NCBI RefSeq assembly: GCF_008905045.1
Contig: NZ_VWMY01000028.1
Location: 37,676-101,675, forward strand
Source: Streptomyces albicerus
GTDB lineage: Bacteria > Actinomycetota > Actinomycetes > Streptomycetales > Streptomycetaceae
Direction of reading: 5' to 3'
Length of the DNA: 64,000 nucleotides
Each line of letters starts with the position of its first letter. The first letter of the stretch is position 1. The notes beneath the pieces are model-generated. The model ran no database searches, had not been told where the DNA came from, and worked only from the letters and a program-made list of their open reading frames with translations. Positions 32,901 through 41,120 of this stretch are shown piece by piece. The translations under genes and the position numbers were made by a program.

Positions 32901-33100
32901 TACTCGCGGCCCCCTCGCTGAAGTGCTCGTGCCAGGCGGTCGGCCACATCAACGCGCACACGCCCCAGCTCAACGAGCCGCAATTCAGGGGATCCCGGGT
33001 CGACCCTCAGAGAGGGGAAGACGATCCCGATATCGGTCAGTGCTGCTCTCAGGAACTCCGCAGCCGTGTATGGGTCGACGTCCGGTTTCTTCGTAGCCAT
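32900..33100 (-). CDS. Small hypothetical protein, first gene of the left island operon
   Basis: 66 residues (begins MATKKPDVDPYTAAEFLRAA, ends RLARALQRGGRE), helical and charged. No domain recognised. It is divergent from the DUF6879 gene across 173 bp, and its stop overlaps the next start, so the small genes at 33100-32468 form one operon. Confidence 0.6.
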   Translation of the reverse strand: MATKKPDVDPYTAAEFLRAALTDIGIVFPSLRVDPGSPELRLVELGRVRVDVADRLARALQRGGRE

Positions 33101-33273
33101 GAACAGGACGCTAGAGGCGGAGAGTTGGCAGGCGATATGCTGTTTTCTCGAATTTGCTCGCCGCGTGCCTGAGATTGCTGGTGTTTTCTCCTGGGCTCTG
33201 CCTCACCCCGTGGTGCCGAGTTGGAGCCCCGACCATGCTGATTGGATCAACATCCCTGGAAGGGAGAGCGTCC

Positions 33274-34026
33274 ATGGCTCGTCAGTTGCGCTTCACCGGC
33301 ACAGACAGCAAGGTCGACGGCTGCCCCGCCCTGCACACGGACGACGGCACCGGAGAGATCATCGTTCAGGGCACGCCCGTAACCGACCCCGGAGACCTCG
33401 CACAGCTTCAGCACTTCGGGCCGGACGAGGCAGCGGTGGCCGTGCCGCGCGAACTGCTCGTGAACTGGGGACCGAAGGAGATGGATCGGGTGCCGGAACT
33501 TGTCGACCGGGCCACCTTCCGGCGTCTCTTCAAGACCTTCAAGCACACAGTCTGGCGCCTGGAGACGAGGCGCGGATACGCGTCGGACCGACAGGACCCC
33601 GACTTTCACGCGTTCCTGGCCACCGGCTCATCGCCCTTCGACCCCAACGAACCGTGGTTCGTCAACATCCGGGCCCAGACGGGCGTTGGCAAGCAGGTCG
33701 GCCGTGTCCGCGTCGCCGACAACCCGCCCACCACGGAACAGCTGTTCTTGCTCGACTACGCCCGGCACAACGCGACTGTGGGCGAGGACATCCGCTACCT
33801 CTGGCGCGAGGACGCAGACCGGGCCGCCCTGCCCGCTGAGGATTTCTGGATCTTCGACTCGCGCCTGGTCGCTCTGCTGCACTTCGATGACGAAGACAAC
33901 ATGCTCGACATCGAGATGATCAGTGAACCGGCAGAGGTCGTGCGTTACTCGATCGCGCGTGACGCGGCGATGCACCATGCGGTCCCGTACGACCAGTTCG
34001 CGGCGCAGGTGGCCGCGACCGAATAG
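33274..34026 (+). CDS. DUF6879-family protein with a fused N-terminal module
   Basis: 250 residues. Residues 1-69 (RFTGTDSKVDGCPALHTDDG, then PRELLVNWGPKE) resemble a 70-residue protein that is usually encoded separately just upstream of DUF6879 genes. Residues 70-250 (VPELVDRATFRRLFKTFKHT, WRLETRRGYAS, then FWIFDSRLVALLHFDDEDN) are the DUF6879 domain. The join GPKEM-DRVP looks like a stop-to-start fusion. Start ATG 33274 follows GGAAGGGAGAG. The next gene, an Scr1-type regulator, starts 12 bp downstream; such pairs are common and may be a toxin-antitoxin-like unit, but no activity is known. Confidence 0.8.
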   Translation: MARQLRFTGTDSKVDGCPALHTDDGTGEIIVQGTPVTDPGDLAQLQHFGPDEAAVAVPRELLVNWGPKEMDRVPELVDRATFRRLFKTFKHTVWRLETRRGYASDRQDPDFHAFLATGSSPFDPNEPWFVNIRAQTGVGKQVGRVRVADNPPTTEQLFLLDYARHNATVGEDIRYLWREDADRAALPAEDFWIFDSRLVALLHFDDEDNMLDIEMISEPAEVVRYSIARDAAMHHAVPYDQFAAQVAATE

Positions 34027-34038
34027 CGCGCGTGACCG

Positions 34039-34890
34039 GTGAGCACTGACTATCAGCAGGCACGGGCAGTGCTGGGAGCGCGGCTGCGTGAACTCCGCTT
34101 CTCGTGCCCTGGTGGTCGGCTCACCGGTCAGCAACTCGCGCAGCGGCTCGGCTGGCCAGGCTCCAAGGTCAGCAAGCTGGAGAACGGCAGGCAGACGGCC
34201 ACCCCCGAGGACCTTCGGGCGTGGGCCGACGCGACCGAACAGCCAGGTGCATATCCCGAACTCGCCGCCCGGCTGGCCGGGTTCGAGTCGCACATCAGGT
34301 CATGGCGCAGGGCTCTGGCGAACGGCTTCAAGCCTCTGCACGAGGGATTGAGCGCGGAGATCGACCGCACCTCGGAGATGTGGGTTTGGGAAGAGTCGGT
34401 GGTCGCCGGACTGATGCAGACCCCCGAGTACGCACGTCACGTCATCCAGCGCTATTCGGAGCTGCTGGGCGGAGCGAGCGACACTGAGGACGCCGTGCGC
34501 GCTCGGGTGCAGCGGCAAGAGTGGCTGTACCGGCCCGGTCGCAAGCTGCACGTCCTGATGTGGGAAGCCGCGTTGCGGTCACTCATCGGCCCTCCCTCCG
34601 TGCTGGCCACCCAGCTCGACCGCCTCACGGGCATGATCGGTATGGACACGGTCGAACTGGGCATCATCCCGTTCACTGCGTCCGTCAAGATCGTGCCCGC
34701 CAATGGCTTCTGGGTCCTTGATGACCGCCTGGTCGTCGCGGAGGACTGGCACGCAGAACTGTGGTTGGACGACGCCGACAACATCGCCCTGTACTCGAAG
34801 GTGTGGAAGACCCTCGGTGAGTCTGCGGTGTACGGGGCCGACGCCCACAACGTCATCAGTGCGGCGCGACGTGCGCTGAACCCGCGTTGA
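34039..34890 (+). CDS. Scr1-type helix-turn-helix regulator (XRE plus DUF5753)
   Basis: 283 residues. An XRE helix-turn-helix occupies about residues 12-70 (LTGQQLAQRLGWPGSKVSKL ENGRQT), followed by the DUF5753 domain (VVAGLMQTPEYARHVI, LMWEAALRSLI, GMDTVELGIIPF). These proteins are abundant in Streptomyces, usually paired with DUF397 or DUF6879, and regulate development or act antitoxin-like. Start GTG 34039, 12 bp after the DUF6879 stop, so the two are co-transcribed. Confidence 0.92.
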   Translation: MSTDYQQARAVLGARLRELRFSCPGGRLTGQQLAQRLGWPGSKVSKLENGRQTATPEDLRAWADATEQPGAYPELAARLAGFESHIRSWRRALANGFKPLHEGLSAEIDRTSEMWVWEESVVAGLMQTPEYARHVIQRYSELLGGASDTEDAVRARVQRQEWLYRPGRKLHVLMWEAALRSLIGPPSVLATQLDRLTGMIGMDTVELGIIPFTASVKIVPANGFWVLDDRLVVAEDWHAELWLDDADNIALYSKVWKTLGESAVYGADAHNVISAARRALNPR

Positions 34891-34915
34891 AGCGCTCGGC
34901 GTGCCCTTCCGACCC

Positions 34916-35434
34916 TCAGCGCTTGACGAATCGTCCCTTGATGCGGTTGCGCCAGCGCTCCAGCTTGAACGGCACCTTGAAGTTGGCCTCAGCCTTGATG
35001 GCTTCGGCCAGCCGTTCGTCGATCAGGTCGGCGTTCTCGGTCAACCGCTCGATGTCTTCCCACTTCTCGTCAGCCTTGCGGTGCGCTTCCGTATCTGCTG
35101 AGGGACTGCTGTTCAACCTGCGCCATTCGGCGGTGGCCCCTGCCCACTGGCCGAACGCGATATTCGTCTCCAGGTTGATGGCGTTGACGGCCGATGAGCC
35201 GAACATCTCAAGCTCTGCTGCGATAAGACTCATCTCTTTGAGTTCCCGCTCGGCGTTGATCAACTCAGCGGGGTTGTTGCCGGTCTTGAGGAACTGGCTC
35301 CGGGCGTACGCGAAATCTCGGCGTGACCTCAACAGAAGTTTGTACGTGTCCATCTTGCGGTCCCACACCTTGTGCCGACGGTCGCGGGCACGGGTCAGCA
35401 GGTGCGTGAGCAGCACGGCGGAGGTTGAAGCCAC
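34916..35434 (-). CDS. Hypothetical protein, probable N-terminal membrane anchor and coiled-coil
   Basis: 172 residues from GTG 35434. The first residues (STSAVLLTHLLTRARDRRHK) are the second half of a hydrophobic segment. Upstream codons in the same frame continue it (WEATLIAASVGAVAS), so the true start is probably upstream, perhaps a non-standard CTG near 35482, as no ATG or GTG occurs in frame. The rest is charged and helical (LLRSRRDFAYARSQFLKTG). No known domain. Convergent with the Scr1 gene, 25 bp apart. Confidence 0.6.
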   Translation of the reverse strand: MASTSAVLLTHLLTRARDRRHKVWDRKMDTYKLLLRSRRDFAYARSQFLKTGNNPAELINAERELKEMSLIAAELEMFGSSAVNAINLETNIAFGQWAGATAEWRRLNSSPSADTEAHRKADEKWEDIERLTENADLIDERLAEAIKAEANFKVPFKLERWRNRIKGRFVKR

Positions 35435-35814
35435 AGCGCCGACCGATGCGGCGATGAGGGTGGCTTCCCAGGGTTGCAGGGCCCTGGCGGGAGCGTAGGG
35501 CCCTGTGGGGTCTCCCGGGAGCTCGTCCGGGGATCTACGGAGAAGTCCCGGAGGACCAACCTCCGGGGCCTCTGCGCGTTCAAAGCACGCCGAGCGACGT
35601 CAGCACCGTCATGCAGAGGATCATGCAGCCAGCGAAATGCGCCACCGCCGAAGAGGAGAGCTTCACTGACCGGCGATGGCTCCGATTCCGTTCCGCCTCG
35701 CCATCGCTGTCTGTCTGTCAGCCTGTGGAAGGGACGGCCCATACGCACGCTGAACACGATGTACTCGACCCGCCTGGCTCCCGCGGACAGGGCGAAGGTC
35801 GTGAAGGTCGGCTC
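35435..35814. other. Intergenic region of the island
   Basis: 380 bp. It contains the likely 5' part of the preceding minus-strand gene (35435 to about 35490), a hairpin at 35547-35567, and otherwise no supported gene. A 120-codon minus-strand frame here (35395-35757) runs out of phase with that gene and has no features of a protein. Confidence 0.5.
35547..35567. terminator. Hairpin, possible terminator
   Basis: CCCGGAGG and CCTCCGGG pair over 8 bp around ACCAA. Located 250 bp past the stop of the DUF6247 operon on the minus strand. Confidence 0.4.
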
Positions 35815-36075
35815 TCACAGGAGAGGGTCAGGAGTGATCTGCCAGATGGTGACGAGTTCCGTGCGCGGCGTGATCATGTAGACGAAGAAGCCGCCGTCCA
35901 CGAACGCATGCTTCGCCCCCTCGTCCGCACCTTGAAAAGCAGGACCGTGGAGATAGAGGGCTTCAGCCGCCCTCACCAGCTCGTCCGCTCTCTTCTCCAC
36001 CTCGGCGATGAACGCGGGTGGAGCGCCGGCCGCCACGGTCTCCTCGTCCGGGACGTATTCCCAGTGCCAGGTCAC
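35815..36075 (-). CDS. Small hypothetical protein, possibly RelE/ParE-like
   Basis: 86 residues starting MTWHWEYVPDEETVAAG, then FIAEVEKRADELVRAAEALY and FFVYMITPRTELVTIWQI. A helical hairpin followed by strands, with an aromatic N-terminus, loosely resembles RelE/ParE toxins; no catalytic residues can be fixed. It overlaps the DUF6247 gene by 4 bp (ATGA) and is the last gene of a three-gene operon. Confidence 0.6.
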   Translation of the reverse strand: MTWHWEYVPDEETVAAGAPPAFIAEVEKRADELVRAAEALYLHGPAFQGADEGAKHAFVDGGFFVYMITPRTELVTIWQITPDPLL

Positions 36076-36434
36076 GCGGTGTGCACCGCCTTGGCCGCGT
36101 CACGATAGATACCGCCGGCCGTGGTCAGGTGTGTGCGCGCCTCGTCCGGGGCAGTCGCGACGTGGGCGAGGTACTCGGCGCGGTGGTAGGCCTTCGCCCT
36201 CTCCGGGTACCGCTCGATCTCGATCAGGGCAGCCCAGTGGATGAGGTAGGCGTGGACCGGCTTGATGGAGCCGTGCTCCACGGCCTCTGCGAGTGCCTGG
36301 TCCTTGGCTTGGTCGTAAGCGGCCAGGAGTTGGGGGGCGACGACGGCGCAGGCCGCGCGGAGGGCGGCGGGGGTTCGCTCCGGACGCGGGATAAGCGGTC
36401 CGTCGCCTACTGTTTCGGCGTGCTGGGCGCTCAC
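36072..36434 (-). CDS. DUF6247-family protein
   Basis: 120 residues: PLIPRPERTPAALRAACAVV, PQLLAAYDQAKDQAL, then LIHWAALIEIERYPERAKAY. I recognise the pattern as DUF6247, a small helical Streptomyces family that is often found beside small toxin-like proteins. Function unknown. Overlaps both neighbours by 4 bp, so the three genes 36757-35815 are translationally coupled. Confidence 0.7.
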   Translation of the reverse strand: MSAQHAETVGDGPLIPRPERTPAALRAACAVVAPQLLAAYDQAKDQALAEAVEHGSIKPVHAYLIHWAALIEIERYPERAKAYHRAEYLAHVATAPDEARTHLTTAGGIYRDAAKAVHTA

Positions 36435-36757
36435 GCTGCCGTTCCCTTCGTCGTATCGGTGCCAGTTGTCCTGCTCTTGACCCCTCGCTCCTGGGCCTCA
36501 CGCATCTTGCCCTCTTGCATCTGGCGGATGCGCGACGAGGTGTATCCGGATGCTTCGGCCACGCGGACCGGCCAGCCGCGCCGGGTGGAGGTGGTCAGGG
36601 CATTACTGATGGCCTCTGCGAGGCGGTCGGAGGCGGCGTCGAACGCCGCACGTGTCGTGCGGATATGGTCGATTGCCGCTTTCTCGTCCGGGGTCATGGC
36701 GTCCGGCGTGAGGTGCGGGGTGTTGCGAGTATGCGGGGTGCTGGGGGTCCGGGGCAC
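36431..36757 (-). CDS. Small hypothetical protein with a possible helix-turn-helix
   Basis: 108 residues. The middle (DEKAAIDHIRTTRAAFDAAS, then RVAEASGYTSSRIRQMQEGK) looks like a helix-turn-helix of the kind found in small plasmid and phage regulators. The first 20 residues are Pro/Thr-rich and may not be translated; ATG 36697 (MTPDEKAAID) is the alternative start. First gene of the DUF6247 operon and the probable autoregulator. Confidence 0.6.
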   Translation of the reverse strand: MPRTPSTPHTRNTPHLTPDAMTPDEKAAIDHIRTTRAAFDAASDRLAEAISNALTTSTRRGWPVRVAEASGYTSSRIRQMQEGKMREAQERGVKSRTTGTDTTKGTAA

Positions 36758-36841
36758 GAACCGACTCTAGCGTTCGCCACAATTATTTGCGAAACGATTT
36801 GCGTTTTCTGCCAACTGTGTTCGGTCGTGCCCGAGCATGGG

Positions 36842-37834
36842 TCAAGACGCTGACCCGGACTCCAGCCCCTTCGCCCTCCCCCGGCCCACCTGGGTCCGTA
36901 CCGCCCCCATGCTCGCCGCGATGACGAGGGCGATCGCCAGGGCCTCCGTCACGGACAGCGTCTGGCTCAGCACCAGGAAGCCGGCGATCGAGGCGACGGC
37001 CGGTTCGAGGCTCATGAGGACGGCGAAGGTGGAGGCGGGGAGGCGGCGGAGGGCGAGGAGTTCGAGGGTGTACGGGAGGACGGAGGAAAGGATTGCGACG
37101 GCGGCGCCCAGGGCGATCGTGGTCGGGTTCAGAAGCTTCGCACCGGACTCGACGAGGCCCAGGGGCAGGAAGAGCACGGCCGCGAACGCCATGGCGAGCG
37201 CCAGGCCGTCGGCCTGCGGGAAGCGTCGCCCCGTACGGGCACTGAAGACTATGTAGGCGGCCCACATGGCGCCGGCCGACAGGGCGAACGCGACACCGAC
37301 GGGGTCGAGGCTGTCGAAGCCTCCGCCGCCGAGCAGGAAGACGCCGCCGAGGGCGAGGCCCGCCCAGACGAGGTTGATCGCGCGGCGGGAGGCCAGGACG
37401 GAGAGCACGAGCGGGCCGAGCACCTCCAGGGTGACGGCGGGGCCGAGGGGGATGCGGGCGACCGACTGGTAGAAGAGGCCGTTCATCGCGGCCATCGTGA
37501 CGCCGAAGGCGACGACGGTGCCCCAGTCGGCGCGCGAGTGCCCGCGGAGCCTGGGCCGGCAGATCACCAGCATCACGATCGCGGCGACGGCGAGCCGGAG
37601 CGTTACGACGCCGAGCGCGCCGGCCCGCGGCATGAGGCTCACGGCGAGGGCGCCGCCGAATTGGACGGAGATCCCTCCGGCGAGCACGAGACCCACGGGC
37701 CCGAGGGACCGCAGTCCCCGGGGGGCGTCCGCGGGAGTGGGGCCGGATGCGGGGTCCTGCACGGGGGCCTCCCCGGCGACGGCGCCCGCGGGGTCGGCGA
37801 CCGAGGAGGGCCGGTCAGCGCTGGGGATGTTCAC
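36842..37834 (-). CDS. EamA-family (RhtA-like) metabolite exporter
   Basis: 330 residues. After about 45 polar residues there are ten hydrophobic helices in two EamA repeats of five (for example GPVGLVLAGGISVQFGGALA and LLALRRLPASTFAVLMSLEP), the RhtA/YdcZ drug and metabolite transporter type. It probably exports amino acids or similar metabolites. Start at 37834 (MNIPSADRPSSV). Its 3' end is the boundary of the island, and a degenerate copy of its last 49 codons is found 4.7 kb away. Confidence 0.92.
   Translation of the reverse strand: MNIPSADRPSSVADPAGAVAGEAPVQDPASGPTPADAPRGLRSLGPVGLVLAGGISVQFGGALAVSLMPRAGALGVVTLRLAVAAIVMLVICRPRLRGHSRADWGTVVAFGVTMAAMNGLFYQSVARIPLGPAVTLEVLGPLVLSVLASRRAINLVWAGLALGGVFLLGGGGFDSLDPVGVAFALSAGAMWAAYIVFSARTGRRFPQADGLALAMAFAAVLFLPLGLVESGAKLLNPTTIALGAAVAILSSVLPYTLELLALRRLPASTFAVLMSLEPAVASIAGFLVLSQTLSVTEALAIALVIAASMGAVRTQVGRGRAKGLESGSAS
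36860..36989 (-). repeat. eamA 3' end, right copy of the island boundary repeat
   Basis: Part of the intact eamA coding sequence, 18 bp from its stop codon. Paired with 32175-32304 in the same orientation, about 85 per cent identical over 130 bp. Confidence 0.8.
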
Positions 37835-37973
37835 GGGGCCGTCCAGGAAGTTCGGGTCGAGAGCTGTCGTTCATCATGGTGCACTGCTCGGTCCAGAGTA
37901 ATGGACTCCGTCAGGGCTGTGAACCCATTTTGCAGCTTACGGGGGGGGCGGGCGTCGGGGACGGGAGCGGCCG

Positions 37974-38060
37974 TCTGGAGGGTGCGGGTCCGTCGTGGCT
38001 GGTCGCGCCCACGCGGCGGAGCCGCAAATGTCACAGCCCCGCGCCCCTGAAGGGGCACGT
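37974..38060 (-). repeat. Dispersed intergenic repeat, copy 5 (long variant)
   Basis: GTGGCTGGTCGCGCC, then an extra hairpin block CACGCGGCGGAGCCGC, then AGCCCCGCGCCCCTGAAGGG. The extra block distinguishes this long subtype, shared with the copy at 50.5 kb. It abuts the stop of the oxidoreductase gene. Confidence 0.7.
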
Positions 38061-38061
38061 C

Positions 38062-40920
38062 TCACCTCTCGAGCCCGTCCAACCCCTCCGCCAGCACCTC
38101 CGCCAGATGCCGTCCCCTCATATCCCCCACCTGTTCCAACTGCGTGCGGCACGAGAAGCCGTCCGCCAGTACCACCGCTCCCTCCTCCGCCGCTCGGACC
38201 GCCGGCAGCAGCTGTTCCTCCGCGCACGCCACGGACACCTCGTAGTGCCCCTTCTCGAAGCCGAAGTTGCCTGCCAGGCCGCAGCAGCCGCCGGAGAGTT
38301 CGCCGGTCAGGCCCGCTGCCGCGCGCAGGCGGCGGTCCGCCGCGTCGCCGAGGACCGCGTGCTGGTGGCAGTGGGTCTGGCCGGCCACGGGGCGGTCGAC
38401 GCGCGGTGGGATCCAGTGCGGGGCCTGGCGTTCCAGAGCCTCGGCGAACGTCACCACCGAGTCCGCGAGGCGCCGGGCGCGCGGGTCGTCGTGGAGGAGC
38501 TCGGGGAGGTCCGTACGGAGGGCGGCGGCGCAGCTCGGTTCCAGGACGACCAGCGGGGTGCCGAGGTGGGGTTCCATACGGTCGAGGGTGCGCCTCATCA
38601 CCGTACGGGCGCGGTCGAGTTGGCCCGTGGAGACGTACGTCAGGCCGCAGCACACTCCGTCCGGGGGCAGGATCACCCGGCGTCCCGCGTCCTCCAGGAC
38701 GCGTACGGCCGCCCGGCCCACCTCGGGCGCGAGGTGGTTCGTGAAGGTGTCCGGGAAGAGGAGGGTGGTGGGCACGGAAGCCGCATCGGCATGCCGGCTC
38801 GGTGCCCCACCCGCACCCCTCTCACGCTCACGCCGGCCGAACCACCGCCGGAATGGCTCCCCCGCCACCCGAGGAATCCCCCGCTCGGCCGCGATCCCGC
38901 CCAGCCGCTTGCCGAGCCCGGCCAACATCTGTACGGAAGCTAGGGCGTTGACCACCCCCGCCAGCCGCGCCCGCGACACGAAGCGCAGCCACACCGGCAG
39001 CCACCCCATCGCATAGTGCGCCGCGGGACGGCGGCGCCCCTCGTAGTGGTGGTGGAGGAACTCCGCCTTGTACGTGGCCATGTCGACGCCGACGGGGCAG
39101 TCGGAGCGGCAGCCCTTGCAGGAGAGGCACAGGTCCAGTGCGTCGCGGACCTCTGTGGACGCCCAGCCGTCCGTGATCACCTCACCCGCGAGCATCTCGT
39201 GCAGCAGCCGGGCACGCCCGCGCGTGGAGTGCTCCTCCTCGCCGGTCGCGCGGAAGGAGGGGCACATGACGGCGGACGAGTGCGAACCGGCCGGACCGGC
39301 GGAACCGGCCGCTTCCGTACGGCACTTGGCGACGCCCACGCACCTGCGTACCGCCGCCGAGAAGTCCCCTCCGTCGTGCGGGTAGCCGAAGGCCACGTCG
39401 ACCGGCCCTCGCGGGAGGACGGCGAACCGAAGGTTCGAGTCCAACGGCGCGGGCCGTACCAGCATCCCCGGGTTGAGCAAGTCGTCCGGGTCCCACACCG
39501 CCTTCGCGCGCTCGAAGAGGCCGACCATCTCCGGTCCGTACATCCGCGGCAGCAGCTCCGCCCGCGCCTGCCCGTCGCCGTGCTCCCCGGACAGCGAGCC
39601 CCTGTGGGAGACGACCAGCTCGGCCAGCTCCTCCGAGAAGCGGCGGAAGCGGGCGATGCCCTCGCGGGAGAGGAGGTCGAAGTCGATGCGTACGTGGATG
39701 CAGCCGTCCCCGAAGTGCCCGTACGGCGTGCCGCGCAGGCCGTGGGAGGACAGCAGCCCCCTGAAGTCCCGCAAGTACGGCCCCAGTCGGGCCGGTGGCA
39801 CCGCGCAGTCCTCCCAGCCCGGCCAGGCCTCGGTGCCGTCGGGCATCCGGGTCGCCGTGCCGCTCGCGTCCTCGCGGATGCGCCACAGGGCGCGCTGTCC
39901 GGCCGGGTCGGTGACGACGAGGGAGTCGACGACGTCCGCGGCGCGCACGATCGCGTCCGCACGCGCGCGTGCCTCCGCCGGCGTCGCACCGCCGGTCTCC
40001 ACGAACAGCCAGGCGCCGCCCTTGGGCAGCCCCGCGTCCGCCCGTACGAGATCGGCCGCCATGCCCTCCACCGTCAGCGGCCCGAGGGGCAGCAGGCCTG
40101 CCGCGGCCGAGGCGGCGGCGCTCTCGTCCGCGTACGCCAGCACGGCCAGCGCACGCGCGCGTGGGGCCTCGACCAGCTGTACGACCGCCTCCGTCAGCAC
40201 GCCCAGGGTGCCCTCGGAGCCGCAGAAGGAGCGGGCGACGTCGGCGCCCTTCTCGGGGAGCAGCGCGTCCAGCGCGTACCCGGAGATGCGGCGGGGCAGG
40301 TCCGGGAAGCCGGTGCGCAGCCGCCCCAGCTCCCCCTCCACCAAGGCCCGTAGGCCCTCCGGAGCACCCGACCACGACTGGCCCGGCCGCAGGGACTCGC
40401 CCCTGCCCGTCACCACGGACAGCTCGCGCACGCTGTCGGCCGTCGTGCCCCAGGCCACCGAGTGCGACCCGCACGAGTTGTTGCCGATCATTCCGCCGAG
40501 CGTGCAGCGGCTGTGGGTCGAGGGGTCGGGCCCGAACCGCAGCCCGTGCGGTGCGGCGGCCTCCTGGAGGCGGTCCAGGACGACTCCCGGCTGGACCACG
40601 GCCGTGCGGGCGTCCGCGTCCAGGGAGACGATCCGGTTCATATGGCGAGTGAAGTCCAGGACCACGCCCGTGCCCGTCGCCTGTCCCGCGATCGATGTGC
40701 CGCCGCCGCGCGCCACGACCGGCACGCCGAGCCGGGAGCACACGGACAGCGCCGCCGCCACGTCGTCGGCGTCTCTCGGGGCGACCACTCCGAGCGGCAC
40801 GCGCCGGTAGTTGGACGCGTCCATGGTGGTCAGCGCCCGCGCGGTCGCGTCGAAGGCGACCTCTCCGCGCACGGCCTTCTCCAGTCCCGCCCGCAGCTCC
40901 CCGAGATCCGTTTCCGTCAT
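38062..40920 (-). CDS. FAD-linked oxidoreductase with C-terminal Fe-S and CCG domains
   Basis: 952 residues. An N-terminal FAD-binding domain of the VAO/PCMH type (GVPVVARGGGTSIAGQATGT, then IGNNSCGSHS and GTLGVLTEAVVQL) is followed by the D-lactate-dehydrogenase-like C-domain (GEHGDGQARAELLPRMYG), a 4Fe-4S region (CLSCKGCRSDCPVGV) and two heterodisulphide-reductase CCG motifs (CCGLTYVSTGQ, CCGLAGNFGFEKGHYEVS). The fusion oxidises 2-hydroxy acids or similar and passes electrons to the Fe-S centre or quinone. ATG 40920 gives the usual N-terminus (TETDLGELRAGLEKAV); GTG 40944 is in frame and equally possible by position. Confidence 0.9.
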   Translation of the reverse strand: MTETDLGELRAGLEKAVRGEVAFDATARALTTMDASNYRRVPLGVVAPRDADDVAAALSVCSRLGVPVVARGGGTSIAGQATGTGVVLDFTRHMNRIVSLDADARTAVVQPGVVLDRLQEAAAPHGLRFGPDPSTHSRCTLGGMIGNNSCGSHSVAWGTTADSVRELSVVTGRGESLRPGQSWSGAPEGLRALVEGELGRLRTGFPDLPRRISGYALDALLPEKGADVARSFCGSEGTLGVLTEAVVQLVEAPRARALAVLAYADESAAASAAAGLLPLGPLTVEGMAADLVRADAGLPKGGAWLFVETGGATPAEARARADAIVRAADVVDSLVVTDPAGQRALWRIREDASGTATRMPDGTEAWPGWEDCAVPPARLGPYLRDFRGLLSSHGLRGTPYGHFGDGCIHVRIDFDLLSREGIARFRRFSEELAELVVSHRGSLSGEHGDGQARAELLPRMYGPEMVGLFERAKAVWDPDDLLNPGMLVRPAPLDSNLRFAVLPRGPVDVAFGYPHDGGDFSAAVRRCVGVAKCRTEAAGSAGPAGSHSSAVMCPSFRATGEEEHSTRGRARLLHEMLAGEVITDGWASTEVRDALDLCLSCKGCRSDCPVGVDMATYKAEFLHHHYEGRRRPAAHYAMGWLPVWLRFVSRARLAGVVNALASVQMLAGLGKRLGGIAAERGIPRVAGEPFRRWFGRRERERGAGGAPSRHADAASVPTTLLFPDTFTNHLAPEVGRAAVRVLEDAGRRVILPPDGVCCGLTYVSTGQLDRARTVMRRTLDRMEPHLGTPLVVLEPSCAAALRTDLPELLHDDPRARRLADSVVTFAEALERQAPHWIPPRVDRPVAGQTHCHQHAVLGDAADRRLRAAAGLTGELSGGCCGLAGNFGFEKGHYEVSVACAEEQLLPAVRAAEEGAVVLADGFSCRTQLEQVGDMRGRHLAEVLAEGLDGLER

Positions 40921-41120
40921 GCCTCCAAGGATGCCTCCCGTCACTGACAGTGACCCGCAGCGATCGGAGGAGGGTCGCGACGGAGGGCCGTACCGAATCG
41001 CGTACGAATTGTGAGAGTGGACCGGAACCTGCCCTTACCGATCACGAACTCCCATATAGTGACCGCCAGTTGAGCACCAGGTGTCGCATCCCACCCAGGA
41101 CACGACCGAGGACACGATTA

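Larger units (their letters stand above)
32145..36841. mobile_element. Small accessory island in the 3' end of eamA
   Basis: A 4.7-kb stretch of short hypothetical genes, an Scr1-type regulator with DUF6879 and a DUF6247 operon, all families typical of Streptomyces integrative elements. It is bounded by directly repeated copies of the eamA gene 3' end (32175-32304 degenerate, 36860-36989 within the intact gene, about 85 per cent identical). No integrase, replication or transfer gene remains, so it would be a remnant. Confidence 0.6.

Noticed and set aside
35395..35757. 120-codon minus-strand frame in the island
   Set aside because: Overlaps the better-supported gene at 34916-35434 in another phase and encodes a Pro/Arg/Ser-rich run without structure.
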